Assembly (NCBI GenBank): GCA_947044405.1
Contig: CAMRHE010000012.1
Location: 8,614,001 to 8,678,000, forward strand
Source of the DNA: Leptodactylus fallax
Taxonomy: Eukaryota; Chordata; Amphibia; Anura; Leptodactylidae
Direction of reading: 5' to 3'
DNA: 64,000 bases
The translations under genes and the position numbers were made by a program. Shown one piece after another: positions 31,757 through 43,653 of this stretch. The stretch's first letter is position 1, and every line of letters begins with the position of its first letter. A model generated the notes under the pieces. It was given only the letters and a program-made list of their open reading frames with translations. It did not search any database and had not been told where the DNA came from.

Positions 31757-32474
31757 CCTATGCACAGGGTCGGAATGGCCCACCGGGGAACCGGTGAATC
31801 CACCGGTGGGCCCCAAGCCCCGACTATTAGTCCTCATGTCATGGGGGCCCGATCGGGATCCTGACCATCCCGAACGGGCCCCTGACCAGTGGCGTTGCGA
31901 TCGCGGTCGCAGGGGGCGCGACCACGACCGGACCCAGCAGGGTACGGGGCCCGCGGCCAGCTGGAGATGGCCGGGGCCCCGGACCACTATGATAGCGGTC
32001 GGGGAAAGCCTGTTTCCCTGACCGCTATACATACTGTTATTGGCATATTGCAGGCCCCTTTCCAATAGATGGCAGCCCAGGGGAGGTGACTGAAAATAAT
32101 AAACACATATTCTCACCTCTCCGGGGCACAGCGTCCTCTCCGGTGCGCCTCCGTCATGTGACTGAGGCCTGCGATTAGGCCCCGGCGGTCACATGGGGGC
32201 GCGGCCGCGTAATGACGTCAGTGCGCCCCCACGTGACCGCTGAGGCCCAATCACAGGTCTCAGCAGCGTCGTCGGAAAAGGGCCTGAAGACGCTGAAGAC
32301 GGCAGGATGGAGCGAGGATGCCAAGGAAAGGTAAGGCAAGGTGAGTATGAATGTTTGTTATTTTTAATCACTTCCCCTGGGCCTCCGATTATTATACTCT
32401 GGGGTCTGAGGAGACCCCACAGTATAATAATAGCACTGAAGCTGGGGGGGGGGGGCTATTGGGCGCATATAATA

Positions 32475-33125
32475 CTGGGTGTGGGCCACTGTGGAGCTTA
32501 TAATACTAGGAGGGGGCCACTATGGAGCTTATAATACTGGGTGGGGGCCACTGTGGAGCTTATAATACTGGGTGGGGGCCACTATGGAGCTTATAATACT
32601 AGGAGGGGGCCACTATGGAGCTTATAATACTGGGTGGGGGCCACTGTGGAGCTTATAATACTGGGTGGGGGCCACTGTGGAGCTTATAATACTGGGTGGG
32701 GGCCACTGTGGAGCTTATAATACTGGGTGGGGGCCACTTTGGAGCATATAATACTGGGTGGGGGCCACTGTGGAGCTTATAATACTGGGTGGGGGCCACT
32801 GTGGAGCTTATAATACTGGGTGGGGGCCACTGTGGAGCTTATAATACTGGGTGGGTGCCACTTTGGAGCATATAATACTGGGTGGGGGCCACTGTGGAGC
32901 TTATAATACAGGGTGGGGGCCACTGTGGAGCTTATAATACAGGGTGGGGACCACTGTGGAGCTTATAATACTGGGTGGGGGCCACTGTGGAGCTTATAAT
33001 ACTGGGTGGGGGCCACTTTGGAGTATATAATACTGTGTGGGGGCCACTGTGAAGCTTATAATACTGTGTGGGGGCCACTGTGGAGCTTATAATACTGGGT
33101 GGGGGCCACTGTGGAGCTTATACTC
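32475..33125. repeat. 31-bp minisatellite inside hAT copy 2
   Basis: About 21 units of GGGTGGGGGCCACTGTGGAG plus CTTATAATACT, 31 bp each, with few variants (CTTTGGAGCATATA, AGGAGGGGGCC). The G-rich strand has repeated GGGTGGGGG runs. It is the same unit as 16497-16925 in opposite orientation. Confidence 0.96.
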
Positions 33126-33589
33126 CATACAGTGGCTCCTTCATTTTTTTTTTAATTACGCAGGGGAAGGTGAAAAAAACAAAACAAAAAAACCTCCCAC
33201 AAACTTTCTTTCCTGTCCCCAGTGTCTCCCAGAGCAGTTCGGTCCTGCAGTTCTGTTGTTTTCTTTCAGCTGACGTTCCCTCTGCACGTGACTACCTGTG
33301 ACGTCACGTGACCCCTGAGGCCAATCAGCGGCCTAAGGGAAGGGACCTGGGATGTCACAGCCAGTGAGGAATTCCGGCAAAAAGAAGACAGCGGAGCTGC
33401 AGGACCGGACCGTGCTGGGAGGACACCGGAGCACTGGAGACAGGTGAGTATGTTTAGCATGTTTTTTTTTTTTTTTTTTGGGGGGGGGTGGGGTAGGGGG
33501 GATTCACCTCCCCCAGACTAATTATAAAAAAGAAAAAAAATTATACTGGACAATCTCTTTAAAGTGTGGGGCATTAGGGGGATTATTAA

Positions 33590-34000
33590 AGGGGTTGTCC
33601 AGGCATAATTTGTTATGGTTTATCTTCAGGATAGGCCACAGATACCTGATCTGTAGGGGGCTGACCCTGGACCGATCAGCTGTACGGAGCCACTTCTGAT
33701 GCCCATACTGTACACAATACAGGGCCAGAAGCAGAAAGCTCTGTCCACTGTATAGGGGCTGGGCACCTTCACTGTATTTCAGCACTTATTGAAGTCAGTA
33801 GGAGCTGAGCTGCAGTGCAGGCGCCGGGCTGCCATACAGCGGATGGAGCTTTCTGCTTCCGGCCTTGTGTTGTGTACAGAACAGGTGCCGGAAGTGGCTC
33901 CGTACAGCTGATGGTGTCATGTGTCAGCCCTCTACCGATCAGGTATTTATGGCCTATCCAGAGCATAGGCCATAAAAAAGATTGACCCTGGACAACCCCT
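33590..34000. mobile_element. piggyBac-like MITE (in hAT copy 2)
   Basis: Ends AGGGGTTGTCCAGG and CCCTGGACAACCCCT with TTAA at 33586-33589 and 34001-34004. It is the same insertion as in copy 1 (7665-8075), inverted, so it is inherited and not independent. Confidence 0.7.
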
Positions 34001-34899
34001 TTAATATGCCCCACACAGTTTAATGTCCCCCCCACAGGATGTTAGCCCCCATCACTGCTCCCACACAATATAATGACCCCATCATTGTTCCCCATACAGT
34101 ATGGGGGACCAGTGAAGAGGCCACTATGTGGAGGGACCAGTGAAGTGACCATAGAAAAATGTGGCCCAGACAACCCCTTAAAAGAGGTTGTCCATAAACT
34201 GGAGCGACCACTGTGTCGGCCGCCAGGGAGGTGTAAAAATAAGAAAATTTTTAAAAAAGCATACTCACCTGTCCCCAGCACCCTGTTGTCCCCTGCCTGT
34301 GTCTGTTCAGTCTCATGGCGGCGCCTCATTTCTGGAAATCCTGTACCTAATTGGTCTTAGCGATCACATGAGGTGCAGGACTCCCAGCAAGGAGTCGCCG
34401 GCATGAGACTGAATGGACACTGGCAGCAGACAACGGAGCGCCGGGGACAGGTGAGTATGCTTTTTAATTTACTTATTTTTTACTTTACACCTCCCGCCAG
34501 CTACATGGGTTGCGCCAATTCCTTCGACAACCTCTTTAAAGGATTTATCCATCTTCCTAATATTGATGGCCTGTCCTTAGGATAGGCCATCAATATTACA
34601 TCTACGATGATACAACAGCCAGGACCTCTGCAGATCAGCTTTTCCAGGACAGTGCGGCTACAGGTAAAGGTAACAATTCTAGGAGCCACGCTGTTCACTT
34701 GCCATACAAGGTGTAGCAGTAGGTTTAGGTAGTGCAGTGGTGCACATGGTATAGTGGGTGAGCGGCATGACTCCCGGCATGTTATTACCTTTAGCCGCCC
34801 TGTCTCGGTACCGCTGATCTGCAGGGGTTCTGATGGTGGGCCCCTAGAAACAATTCCACTGGTGGGCCCTAGACTTCCCAGTCCGACACTGCCTATGCA

Positions 34900-36223
34900 C
34901 CAAAATTATTAGGAGGCACATCTTGCACCAATACAAAAGGATAAAGACCAAGGTATCAGTGTTAATAAGTCGGCCACAATGTATTGCTCTTTATCTACTG
35001 ATGCATAATAAATGTTGAGATCATACAGGAACTCTTTAAAGTAATGCATGTATCCAAAGTGTCAGCCTCATATTTCTGGCACTGTCCTGTTATTAAAGAG
35101 TTGAAGGTTAACCCCCTTAGTTAAGAAACCTTATGTGGGTGACTGGAGATGGCCATATTCAGCGCATCTACCAAAGACAGGTTAGCATCCTCTGAGTAAC
35201 AGTGTTTATTCAATGTTTTGTTCATTTTTTGACTGTTGTCTGGATGCACTGTATAACTCTTGGTGATGCAAAGTGTATATTGCTATGTTCCTTTGTAGGC
35301 GAAACATGTAAAGGAGGAACATTGGTTCTGCCTAGATGTTTCACCTGGAAGAAACTGTTGGCCATGTCCTGTGAAATGACCGCAAGCTAGCTGTGGAGTA
35401 ATGTTTGCTTATGCTATGGAGACAGCCTATTATAAATAGGAAAGCCTATGAGTCTTTTGGGAGTCGACTCATTTGTTCAGTCCACATCCTGGAAAGCAGC
35501 TACCAAAACCAAAGGGCAAGTCCGTGAGTGTAGGAGGGAGCATTGCATGTGGGAACAGGAGTGATGTCCGCCAGCTCATGTGTGTAAGCTCCAGGTGACT
35601 GAAAATATTTGGGAAAGTGAGCTTTGTCTTGTGTTTTGATCACTTGTTTTGTTTATGTACAATAAAAATTAGTACAGTTTCAATTCCAGTATACAAAAGT
35701 GTATGGTGTTTTTTCTTTTGGCATGCCTACACTACAGGTATGTGCAGGGTTTCCAGTCAGTAGATTAGGCTGAGGTCTGCAGGATACAGGGGGTATAAAG
35801 GAGGTGTATGTATAATATTACCGTATATGGCTGTCTAAAGCTAGTAATAGTAGTATAATGTAGTATAATGTTGTACCGTGTTAGCCATACTCAGTTAGCC
35901 TCTAAAAGGTATCGCCTGATTTCTTCACTCTTCCTAAAGCTAGTAATGTTAGCTGGACTGCACTGTTAGACACTGTAGCTGACTTTTTTTTTAGAACAAT
36001 ATGGATGACTCTACTATGGGGATTCTGTGCCTGGCATTAAAGCTGGCTCTGTTATAGGGGTCTTATTTATTCCTATTAAGGGGCAGTGTAGATAGTGGTG
36101 GAGCAGTGTGTTCCCCTAAAAGCTGCCACAGCAAAAAACCTGTTCTAGAATTCTTAGCAGAGTATGCATGTTGTAATAAGTCTCTGTACGACTGCAAAGT
36201 GGCTTCTTTAAGGCAATGTCTCC
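34900..36223. other. Unassigned non-coding
   Basis: No gene is seen. AATAAA-like and TA-rich stretches occur. Small frames at 35202-35390 and 36106-36294 carry no motif. Confidence 0.5.
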
Positions 36224-36227
36224 TTAA

Positions 36228-36770
36228 CGAGGACTTTTCACATCCTCATGTATATGCTGTTTTACATACCGCTAGAAAGCCGACAGCGTGCTGAATTCAG
36301 CGCACTGCCGGATTTCCCGTCATATGCCCTGGGGCTGGAGATATCGGGGGGTCTTAATTTCACCATTCACTGTCAGAAGGGCGTTCCTGACAGTCTAGCT
36401 TGGCTGTGAGGAACGCCCTCCCTGACAGTACCTGTCCATTAACTTGTACTGGGGGGGGAGTTCCTTAAAGCTCAGCGTCATCACTGGGCTGTAAGGAATG
36501 CCCCCCCCGATAGTACTCAGCTCAGAGAGAGAGGGGCGTTCCTTACCGCCCAGTGATGACGCTGAGCTGTGAGGAACGCCCCCTCAGTACAGGGCTAGGA
36601 AAGAATATTGTTAGGGAGGGCGTTCCTCACAGCCCAGCTAGACTGTCAGGAACGCCCTTCTGACAGTGAACGGTGAAATTTAGATCCCCGATATCTCCAG
36701 CCCCGGGGCATATAATGGCTTTCTAGCGGTATGTAAAACCGCATATACATAAGGACGTGAAAGGTCCTCT
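36228..36770. mobile_element. Long palindromic MITE, piggyBac-like
   Basis: Inverted arms of ~140 bases (for example CATACCGCTAGAAAGCC on the left and GGCTTTCTAGCGGTATG on the right), with a GC-rich inner palindrome around GAACGCCCT / AGGGCGTTC. TTAA (36224-36227) flanks the left and TTAT (36771-36774) the right, a mutated TTAA. It is related to the short copy at 51052-51187. Confidence 0.7.
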
Positions 36771-36774
36771 TTAT

Positions 36775-38161
36775 TGAAACATACTACCCCTTCTGACCTA
36801 CATCTAGACCTCTCACCCAGCTTGGCACTGATGAGAGGCAATAACCTTGAAACAACTGCCTGTGATGGTTTCCTCTTCCTTTCTGAGGAGTTATTCTGCT
36901 TTAGCTTTATTCCCAGATTATGCTACTAGGTTTCAGAAAAAACAGGCATTGCTCTATAGGGAGCTATCTTCCAAAAGGTGGCAATAGTGCTAGCTCCCCT
37001 TTTCCACCATGGAGGACTTATTTGCATATTTCTTTTTATTCCAGCAAAACCAATTAGCACGTCACATGACAAATCCCAGTAGTCACAAACATTCAGGACT
37101 GAGTGCAAAGGCATTGCTATAATATATTGTTTTCATTCATTTGAAGCTGTCCTGGATTAATTTTCCAGCCAACACCACTGCACCAGACTGTTACATGTTA
37201 CTTTCCTACTCATCTGCTATTTTCCCTTCAGGCTATTCTGTCCTATAATTTAAAATGAGCTTTCCATTCAGCAGCAGTCTATTACAAGCTGTCTTGCAGC
37301 AAGCGCTCTTAATTATTTTCCTAAGATGATATAGTATGTCTATTGATGTTTAGACGGAAATCAAACAGCGTGGAAATTGTACTTTGGGGATTTATTCTGT
37401 GCTATGTCTACAGTGTCAGATTTTGCTGGTTCAGGCACTAAATGATTCATGAATGAAGTCACATTTAATTTTATTCTCCCAGAAATGACAAAATTAGAGT
37501 TTTATGATTTTTCGTTACCAATAATATAATACACTATGTAGTTTTATAAGTAGGAATATTTTGCTGACTAGAGCAAGCCCTGTACTACTGTCCAGTATGT
37601 TTTGTCAAGCCAACAGTTTTCAATGCGTATTAAATAAAAAGTTTCCCATGAACTTTGTCCAAGTATTCACAACAAAGCTAACGTTTCAAAGGGCAATGCA
37701 TCACAGTCAGTGAAGGCACAGACAAACAGTGGTTTTCAACATTTCCAAATGCTGATTTTTAACATGTCCTCATCATGACACCAGGACCACCAGAGGACAA
37801 GATGCATGCTGAGCTTGGGCCAAATGCTGACCTTCCTTGACTTGACACTTTGACTTATCAGAGTCAGCAATGTTTTTCAACTTGGATTGGGACCTCCCAG
37901 GCCCTTCCTCCATAGAGCTGCTTGTTCCATATTGTGCACTGAAAGCTAATGCATGCAAGAATAAATGGCTCTAGAAAATAGGGCATATGAAAAGGAGTTG
38001 TTCTATGAGAATATATCTAAGATTGAGGCCATACAGTGCTGCATTTTTTTTTTTACAGATTTTGCTGTGGTTTTTTTTTGAGCAAAAGCCAAGAGTGGCT
38101 TAAAAAAGAATGGGAAATACAAGGGAAGCACTTATACGTCTCCCTTCTGCTAAATCCACTC
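36775..38161. other. Unassigned non-coding
   Basis: AT-rich sequence with no gene or clear repeat. An A/T homopolymer region lies near 38045-38055 and 38073-38080. Confidence 0.5.
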
Positions 38162-38164
38162 TTA

Positions 38165-38706
38165 GGCAGGGTTCACACTACCGTTGGATTCCGTTATGAA
38201 GGTATCCGTTAAAAAAAACCAAAAAAAAAACGGACACCCATCATAACAGATATTAACGGACACTAACTGATGCTAATGTGTTTTTTTTAACTGATCCATT
38301 TTTTTTTTTGTTTCTGCTTTCTGAGCATGCGCATAAACAAAACGGAAACAAAATAACGGATAGTAACTGATGGCTATCAGTTACTGTCCGTTATAAGTCC
38401 GTTACCCATAGACTTCAATGTTAAAAAATAACGGACATTTGCTGTACGTCAAGAATCCGTTTTTCCAAACGGACAAAAAAATCCTGCATGTAGGATGTTT
38501 TTGTCCGCAGGAAAAAACGGACTTCTGACGGATTTGGTGTAAACGGACATAAACGGACACAAACGGACACAATATAAACCCCCATTGAAATGAAGGGAAA
38601 TTTTAACAGATTTCTGACAGTTCAGCTAGTGTCCGTTGCTAAAATCTTGTACCAGACAATAGCTACGGACACTACTGACAGTCACCAATGGTAGTGTGAA
38701 CACCCC
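38165..38706. mobile_element. Harbinger-like palindromic MITE
   Basis: Ends GGCAGGGTTCACACTACC and GGTAGTGTGAACACCCC, with a 3-bp TTA duplication (38162-38164 and 38707-38709), the Harbinger target. The interior has inverted blocks of AACGGACA-type repeats. It is non-coding. Confidence 0.7.
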
Positions 38707-38709
38707 TTA

Positions 38710-39517
38710 TCTTTGATGTTCACCTGTTCTGTGAAGGCCTCAGTGGTTTGTTAGAGAACACTAGTGAACAAACAGCATCATGAAGACCAAGGAACTCACC
38801 AGACAGGTCTGAGGTAAAGTTGTGGAGAAGTTTAAAGCAGGGTTAGGTTATAAAAACATATCCCAAGCTTTGAGCATCCCAAGGAGCACTGTTCAATCCA
38901 TCATCCAAAATGGAAAAAGTATTCTACAACTGCAAACCTACCAAAACATAAACTGACAGATTGAGCAAGGAGAGCACTGGTCAGAGAAGCATCTAAGAGT
39001 CCCATGGTCACTCTGGAGGAGCTGCAGAAATCCACAGCTCAGGTGGGAGAATGTCCACAGGACAACTATGTGTTAGAATGGCCCAGTCAAAGTCCAGACC
39101 TAAATCCCATTGAGCATCTGTGGCAAGACATGAAAATTGCTGTTCACAGGTGCTCTCCATCCAATCTGGCTGAGCTTGAGCTATTTTGCAAAGAAGAATG
39201 GGCACAAATCTCAGTCTATAGATGGATAAAGCTGGTAGAGACATACCCCAAAAGACTTGCAGCTGTAATTGCAGAGAAAGGTGGCTCTACAAAGTATAGC
39301 TATAGGGGGACTGAATACTTTTGTCCGTCACACTTTTCAGATTTTTATTTGATTAAAATTTTGAAAACCATGTATCATTTTCCTTCCATTCACAATTATC
39401 TGCTACTTTGTGTCAGTCTATCACTTAAAATCTCTACAAAATACATTTAAGTTGGTGAAGGTAAGGTGACAAAACGTGAAAAAGTTCAAGGGATATGAAT
39501 ACTTTTGCAAGGCACTG
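38710..39517 (+). mobile_element. Tc1 deletion derivative
   Basis: Tc1 5' UTR and transposase N-terminus (ATG 38780), then a jump straight to the C-terminal part, ending in CAAGGCACTG at 39517 followed by TA. The left terminal repeat is missing. The middle ~500 bases that encode the catalytic Asp residues are deleted. Confidence 0.85.
38780..39310 (+). pseudogene. Tc1 transposase remnant lacking the catalytic core
   Basis: It begins MKTKELTRQV, followed directly by a TGA. The helix-turn-helix part reaches VTLEELQKSTAQVGE near 39040. After CAGGACAACTATG at 39060 it continues with [18 protein letters not shown], which is normally ~170 residues further on, so both catalytic Asp residues are gone while the Glu block remains. 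The open part 39004-39450 spans the deletion junction in frame. Confidence 0.88.
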
Positions 39518-39519
39518 TA

Positions 39520-39705
39520 TAATTGACATGCTGCGATTTACAAAAACTCAAGTGTTTTTGAAATCACAGCATTTCCACTGTTAATTTTTTTTCTTCAGTG
39601 TATGGATGGGATTAGTCAGAATCCCATCCACTATGAAGGTACTGTAAAACGCCATGGTTTTGGCTGCAGCATTTACACTACGTGGGGCCCTTGCCTAAAG
39701 TAAAT
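39520..39705. repeat. MITE fragment related to 41285-41575
   Basis: It shares the TAATTGACATGCTGYGATTT block and GGATGGGATTAGYCAGA with 41330-41420. The Tc1 remnant ends at a TA at its left edge, so the Tc1 inserted into this repeat and the other half is lost. Confidence 0.6.
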
Positions 39706-41284
39706 TCTCCAACAATACGTTGTATTTGCTCCTGTGCACTCGTGGTCTGGTCTTGTGAATTTTAATGTAGCAGACTAGTGCCATATACCAATATGACCAC
39801 TGGTGTACACATCTCTGATACAAGAAAATAAACAAAGACCAATGTGACAAAGAAGCAAGCTATTTATCATGTAATTAATGTATTATATTTTTATTAATAG
39901 CATTTATTTCATTTTGACGTCATGTTTATCATTTTTGTGGGTAGTTTTAAGGAGTATTTACTCAATCTGCAAGTCAAAATGAAGTGAGTCTGTGATCCTA
40001 CTTTTGCTGAAATTGACAAATAGCATGTCACTCATGTATGTTTGTGTAAGAGTTTATTTTTTTGGTCTGCCGAAAGAATTACAACCATTTTTCCATTACA
40101 AATAATACTTGAATTCTCACAATCTGGATCAGAATCTCAAGATCAGGTTTCTTTCCTACACTTCCAGTTCAACTTTGTCTGGAAATGCACATTCCATGAT
40201 TCCTGTCCTCTCGTAAACTTCAATAAAATAAATATAGGAACCAGTAATAATGTTCAAAAACAAAAAAGTATCCAGACAATTATTGTACAGTATCTATTCA
40301 CTTCTATGGTGCATATTACTTTGTAGGTGATTTCAGGACTTTTGCTCCTTGCTGCCTGAAAGTGTGTGTTTGTATGGGGGGGTGTGGTGGTCTTCATCTA
40401 GTGGATGTGTGCTGCATGTACCATGCCTGTCTGTTAGTATTCAGTGCTCAATTTAACTAACTGCAAAAAATGTGTAGTTTATGAATGGTAACCCTCATGG
40501 GGGTAATGTCATGGCAGATGGTAAGCTTAGCTTCATGGTTTTGGTGAAGGGATGTATTTGAGGAATAGTGAGCCATGTGGGTGGTAGAGGGGTATAAATA
40601 GAGGAACAGTGAGACATGTGAGTGGTAGGGTATGTATAAATGGAAGTAGGATGTTGTAGTGGAAGAATGTGATCTTGAATGAGATTAGGCCATATTCATA
40701 CGACCAAGTTCCCTCTGGGAAAAACTGTTGGGCAGTATTTCCCCAACTGTTCATGTCTGTGTGAATGGAACTCACTATATCATAGTGAGTTATTATGCAG
40801 AGTGCCTGCACAGATCACTACAGTACTGAACTCACATAAGTCTGCGTACTTGTGAGTTCGGTACACTAGCACTCAGACCATTTGGGAGCTCACTGCATCA
40901 TATCTCACTATGATGCAGTGAGTTTCATTCACACATCTGTGTTCAGTCAGGGATATACTGGTCGACCATGGATCGTGTTTTCCAGACTGAACTCTCAGCT
41001 ATACTCACACAACAGTGAATAATGGACGTTTTTTTAACGGATGTCACACGGCAGCATTAAATACAATGTCTGTAAATGGGGGCTATTCACATGACCGTTA
41101 TTTTGACTGTTCATTCTAACAGACGGTCAAAATATAGGTCATGCCCTATTTTTGTTAGTTTTCATGGATCCCTCCATATATTGAAATGTATGGGATTCTG
41201 TAAAAACAGGTGCCCCTCGGATACAAGATGGCTGTGAAAAATGGACATTTTACATGGCCGTTTCGCTTCTCAGTCGTGTGAAGT
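39706..41284. other. Non-coding; decayed palindromes near 40770-40930
   Basis: No gene is seen. Short inverted motifs (AACTCACTATATCATAGTGAGTT and ACTCACTATGATGCAGTGAG-like) around 40770-40925 suggest an old palindromic MITE. 41040-41284 holds similar decayed material. Confidence 0.4.
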
Positions 41285-41575
41285 TAACCTGAGGCTATTA
41301 TACCAATACAGAAAACGCCAGCGTTTCTGTAAGTGTAATTGACATGCTGTGATTTACAAAAACGCAAGCATTTCCACTGCAGATTTTTTTTTCTGCACTG
41401 TGTGGATGGGATTAGCCAGATTCCCATCCACTTTTCAGGTAATGTAATGTCGCAGCCAAAACGCTGCATTTTCTGCAATGTGTGGATGGGATTCACTTTG
41501 CAGGGACTGTAAAATGCTGAGTTTTTTGCCGCGCCGTATAAGCCAATTGGGGCCTCGGCCTAAAAGTAATAGAAA
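41285..41575. repeat. MITE-like repeat
   Basis: Second copy of the repeat at 39520-39705. It carries GTGTGGATGGGATT twice (41399 and 41480) and ends in GGGGCCTCGGCCTAA. The outer end CCTGAGGC is near 41289. The class is not certain. Confidence 0.5.
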
Positions 41576-41603
41576 AAGGTAGCTTGTAAATTTATAAAAC
41601 TTA

Positions 41604-41829
41604 GGCTCTATTCAGATCATGTTTTTACAACCATTTAAAGGATGCAAAAAATGGACATAAACGTATGCAAAGGGTTGGCCATCTGTTTACATAAATATCA
41701 TTCTTAAAAATACAGATTTTTTTAACATTGATGTCTATGTAAAACGAAGACCATCCTTCTGCATCCGTTTTTTGCATCCATTAAACGGAAGTGCTAGACA
41801 GACGAAAAAAACATGATATGAATGGAGCC
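41604..41829. mobile_element. Harbinger-like MITE
   Basis: A 226-bp element with ends GGCTCTATTCAGATCATG and CATGATATGAATGGAGCC and TTA duplications at 41601-41603 and 41830-41832. Non-coding. Confidence 0.75.
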
Positions 41830-42454
41830 TTATTCTGTCAAAAAACTATTTATTTTTTTTCTCTAGCAAACAACAATTTGTAAGTCATCTTTTTCTACAC
41901 TGTCATGATCTGAGCTTACTAAAATGGGCTTGGATCTAATGCCTGCAGGCGTGCAGTTCATCAAGTTTCAATCAATGGAATATAAGGTTACCGTGAACCC
42001 ATTGAAGTGTTTATTGCTTGCAACATCTGAAGAAGCATTATGGGACTAAATAAAACAAAAATAACATGTGTTCACTGCTAGGTCAAATAAAACAGCTGAA
42101 CAGGGAACAGGTAAGTTCTGAAAGGAAATGAACAGGTTCACTAAATAAAGAAAAGGCCCCAATCTACACACACAACCGCAGTTCCGGTATATTGCACACG
42201 TGCTGCTCATTTTATATAGGAGATGGTGCTGAAAAAAAAAAATTAGATATTAACCTATAGCTATGCTAAACCACCCTAGAAAATGAATATACAGTACAGA
42301 CCAAAAGTTTGGACACACCTTCTCATTCCAAGATTTTTCTGCATTTTCATGACTATAAAAATTGTAGATTCACACTGAAGGCATCAAAACTATGAATTAA
42401 CACATGTGGAATTATATACTTAACAAAAAAGTGTGAAACAACTGAAAATATGTC

Positions 42455-43507
42455 TTATATTCTAGGTTCTTCAAAGTAGCCACCTTTTGCTTTGATTACT
42501 GCTTTGCACACTCTTGGCATTCTCTTGATGAGCTTCAAGAGGTAGTCACCTGAAATGGTCTTCCAACAGTCTTGAAGGAGTTCCCAGAGATGCTTAGCAC
42601 TTGTTGGCCCTTTTGCCTTCACTCTGCGGTCCAGCTCACCCCAAACCATCTCGATTGGGTTCAGGTCTGGTGACTGTGAAGGCCAGGTCATCTGGCGTAG
42701 CACCCCATCACTCTCCTTCTTGGTCAAATAGCCCTTATACAGTCTGGAGGTGTGTTTGGGGTCATTGTCCTGTTGAAAAATAAATGATGGTCCAACTAAA
42801 CGCAAACCGGATAGAATAGCATGCCGCTGCAAGATGCTGTGGTAACCATGCTGGTTCAGTATTCCTTTAATTTTGAATAAATCCCCAACAGTGTCACCAG
42901 CAAAGCACCCCCACACCATCACACCTCCTCCTCCATGCTTCACGGTGGGAACCAGGCATGTAGAGTCCATTCGTTCACCTTTTCTGCGTCGCACAAAGAC
43001 ACGGTGGTTGGAACCAAAGATCTCAAATTTGGACTCATCAGACCAAAGCACAGATTTCCACAGGTCTAATGTCCATCCCTTGTGTTCTTTAGCCCAAACA
43101 AGTCTCTTCTGCTTGTTGCCTGTCCTTAGCAGTGGTTTCCTAGCAGCTATTTTACCATGAAGGCCTGCTGCACACAGTCCCCTCTTAACAGTTGTTGTAA
43201 AAATGTGTCTGCTGCTAGAACTCTGTGTGGCATTGACCTGGTCTCTAATCTGAGCTGCTGTTAACGTGTGATTTCTAAGGCTTGTGACTCGGATGAACTT
43301 ATCCTCTGCAGCAGAGGTGACTCTTGGTCTTCCTTTCCTGGGGCGGTCCTCATGTGAGCCAATTTCTTTGTAGCGCTTGATGGTTTTGGCCACTGCACTT
43401 GGAGACACTTTCAAAGTTTTCCCAATTTTTCGGACTGACTGACCTTCATTTCTTAAAGTAATGATGGCCACTCTTTTTTCTTTACTTAGCTGCTTTTTTC
43501 TTGCCAT
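42455..43507 (-). CDS. Tc1/mariner transposase, DD38E spacing
   Basis: A 350-residue open frame, the full length for the family, with the start ATG at 43507 (MARKKQLSKEKRVAIITLRN). The paired helix-turn-helix DNA-binding region covers residues 1-110, with the GRPR hook at 59-62. The catalytic core has D157 in WSDES, the glycine-rich box at 191-200 (HGGGGVMVWG), D247 in [10 protein letters not shown] and E286 in DLNPIEMVW. Thirty-eight residues separate D247 from E286, against 34 in classical Tc1. That matches by spacing the DD38E group called Intruder; assignment needs a phylogeny. The C-terminal ~35 codons lie inside the left inverted repeat. No stop or frameshift, so it may be functional. 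Confidence 0.93.
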   Translation of the reverse strand: MARKKQLSKEKRVAIITLRNEGQSVRKIGKTLKVSPSAVAKTIKRYKEIGSHEDRPRKGRPRVTSAAEDKFIRVTSLRNHTLTAAQIRDQVNATQSSSSRHIFTTTVKRGLCAAGLHGKIAARKPLLRTGNKQKRLVWAKEHKGWTLDLWKSVLWSDESKFEIFGSNHRVFVRRRKGERMDSTCLVPTVKHGGGGVMVWGCFAGDTVGDLFKIKGILNQHGYHSILQRHAILSGLRLVGPSFIFQQDNDPKHTSRLYKGYLTKKESDGVLRQMTWPSQSPDLNPIEMVWGELDRRVKAKGPTSAKHLWELLQDCWKTISGDYLLKLIKRMPRVCKAVIKAKGGYFEEPRI

Positions 43508-43653
43508 AATACAAATTCTAACACTCCATTCAGTAGGACTATCAGCTGTGTATCCACCTGACTTCTGAACAACACAACTGATGGTCCCAACCCCATTTAT
43601 AAGGCAAGAAATCCCACTTATTAAATTTGACAGGGCACACCTGTGAAGTGAAA

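Larger units (their letters stand above)
31765..34891. mobile_element. Non-autonomous hAT-type element, copy 2
   Basis: The ends CAGGGTCGGAATGGCCCACC and CCAGTCCGACACTG are inverted, with a perfect 8-bp duplication CCTATGCA at 31757-31764 and 34892-34899. The 3,127-bp interior is the reverse complement of copy 1 in order and sequence, including the piggyBac-like MITE and the 31-bp array, here longer. No transposase is visible. About 560 bases flanking the gypsy site in copy 1 (8545-8721 and 16113-16495) have no clear counterpart here. Confidence 0.88.
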
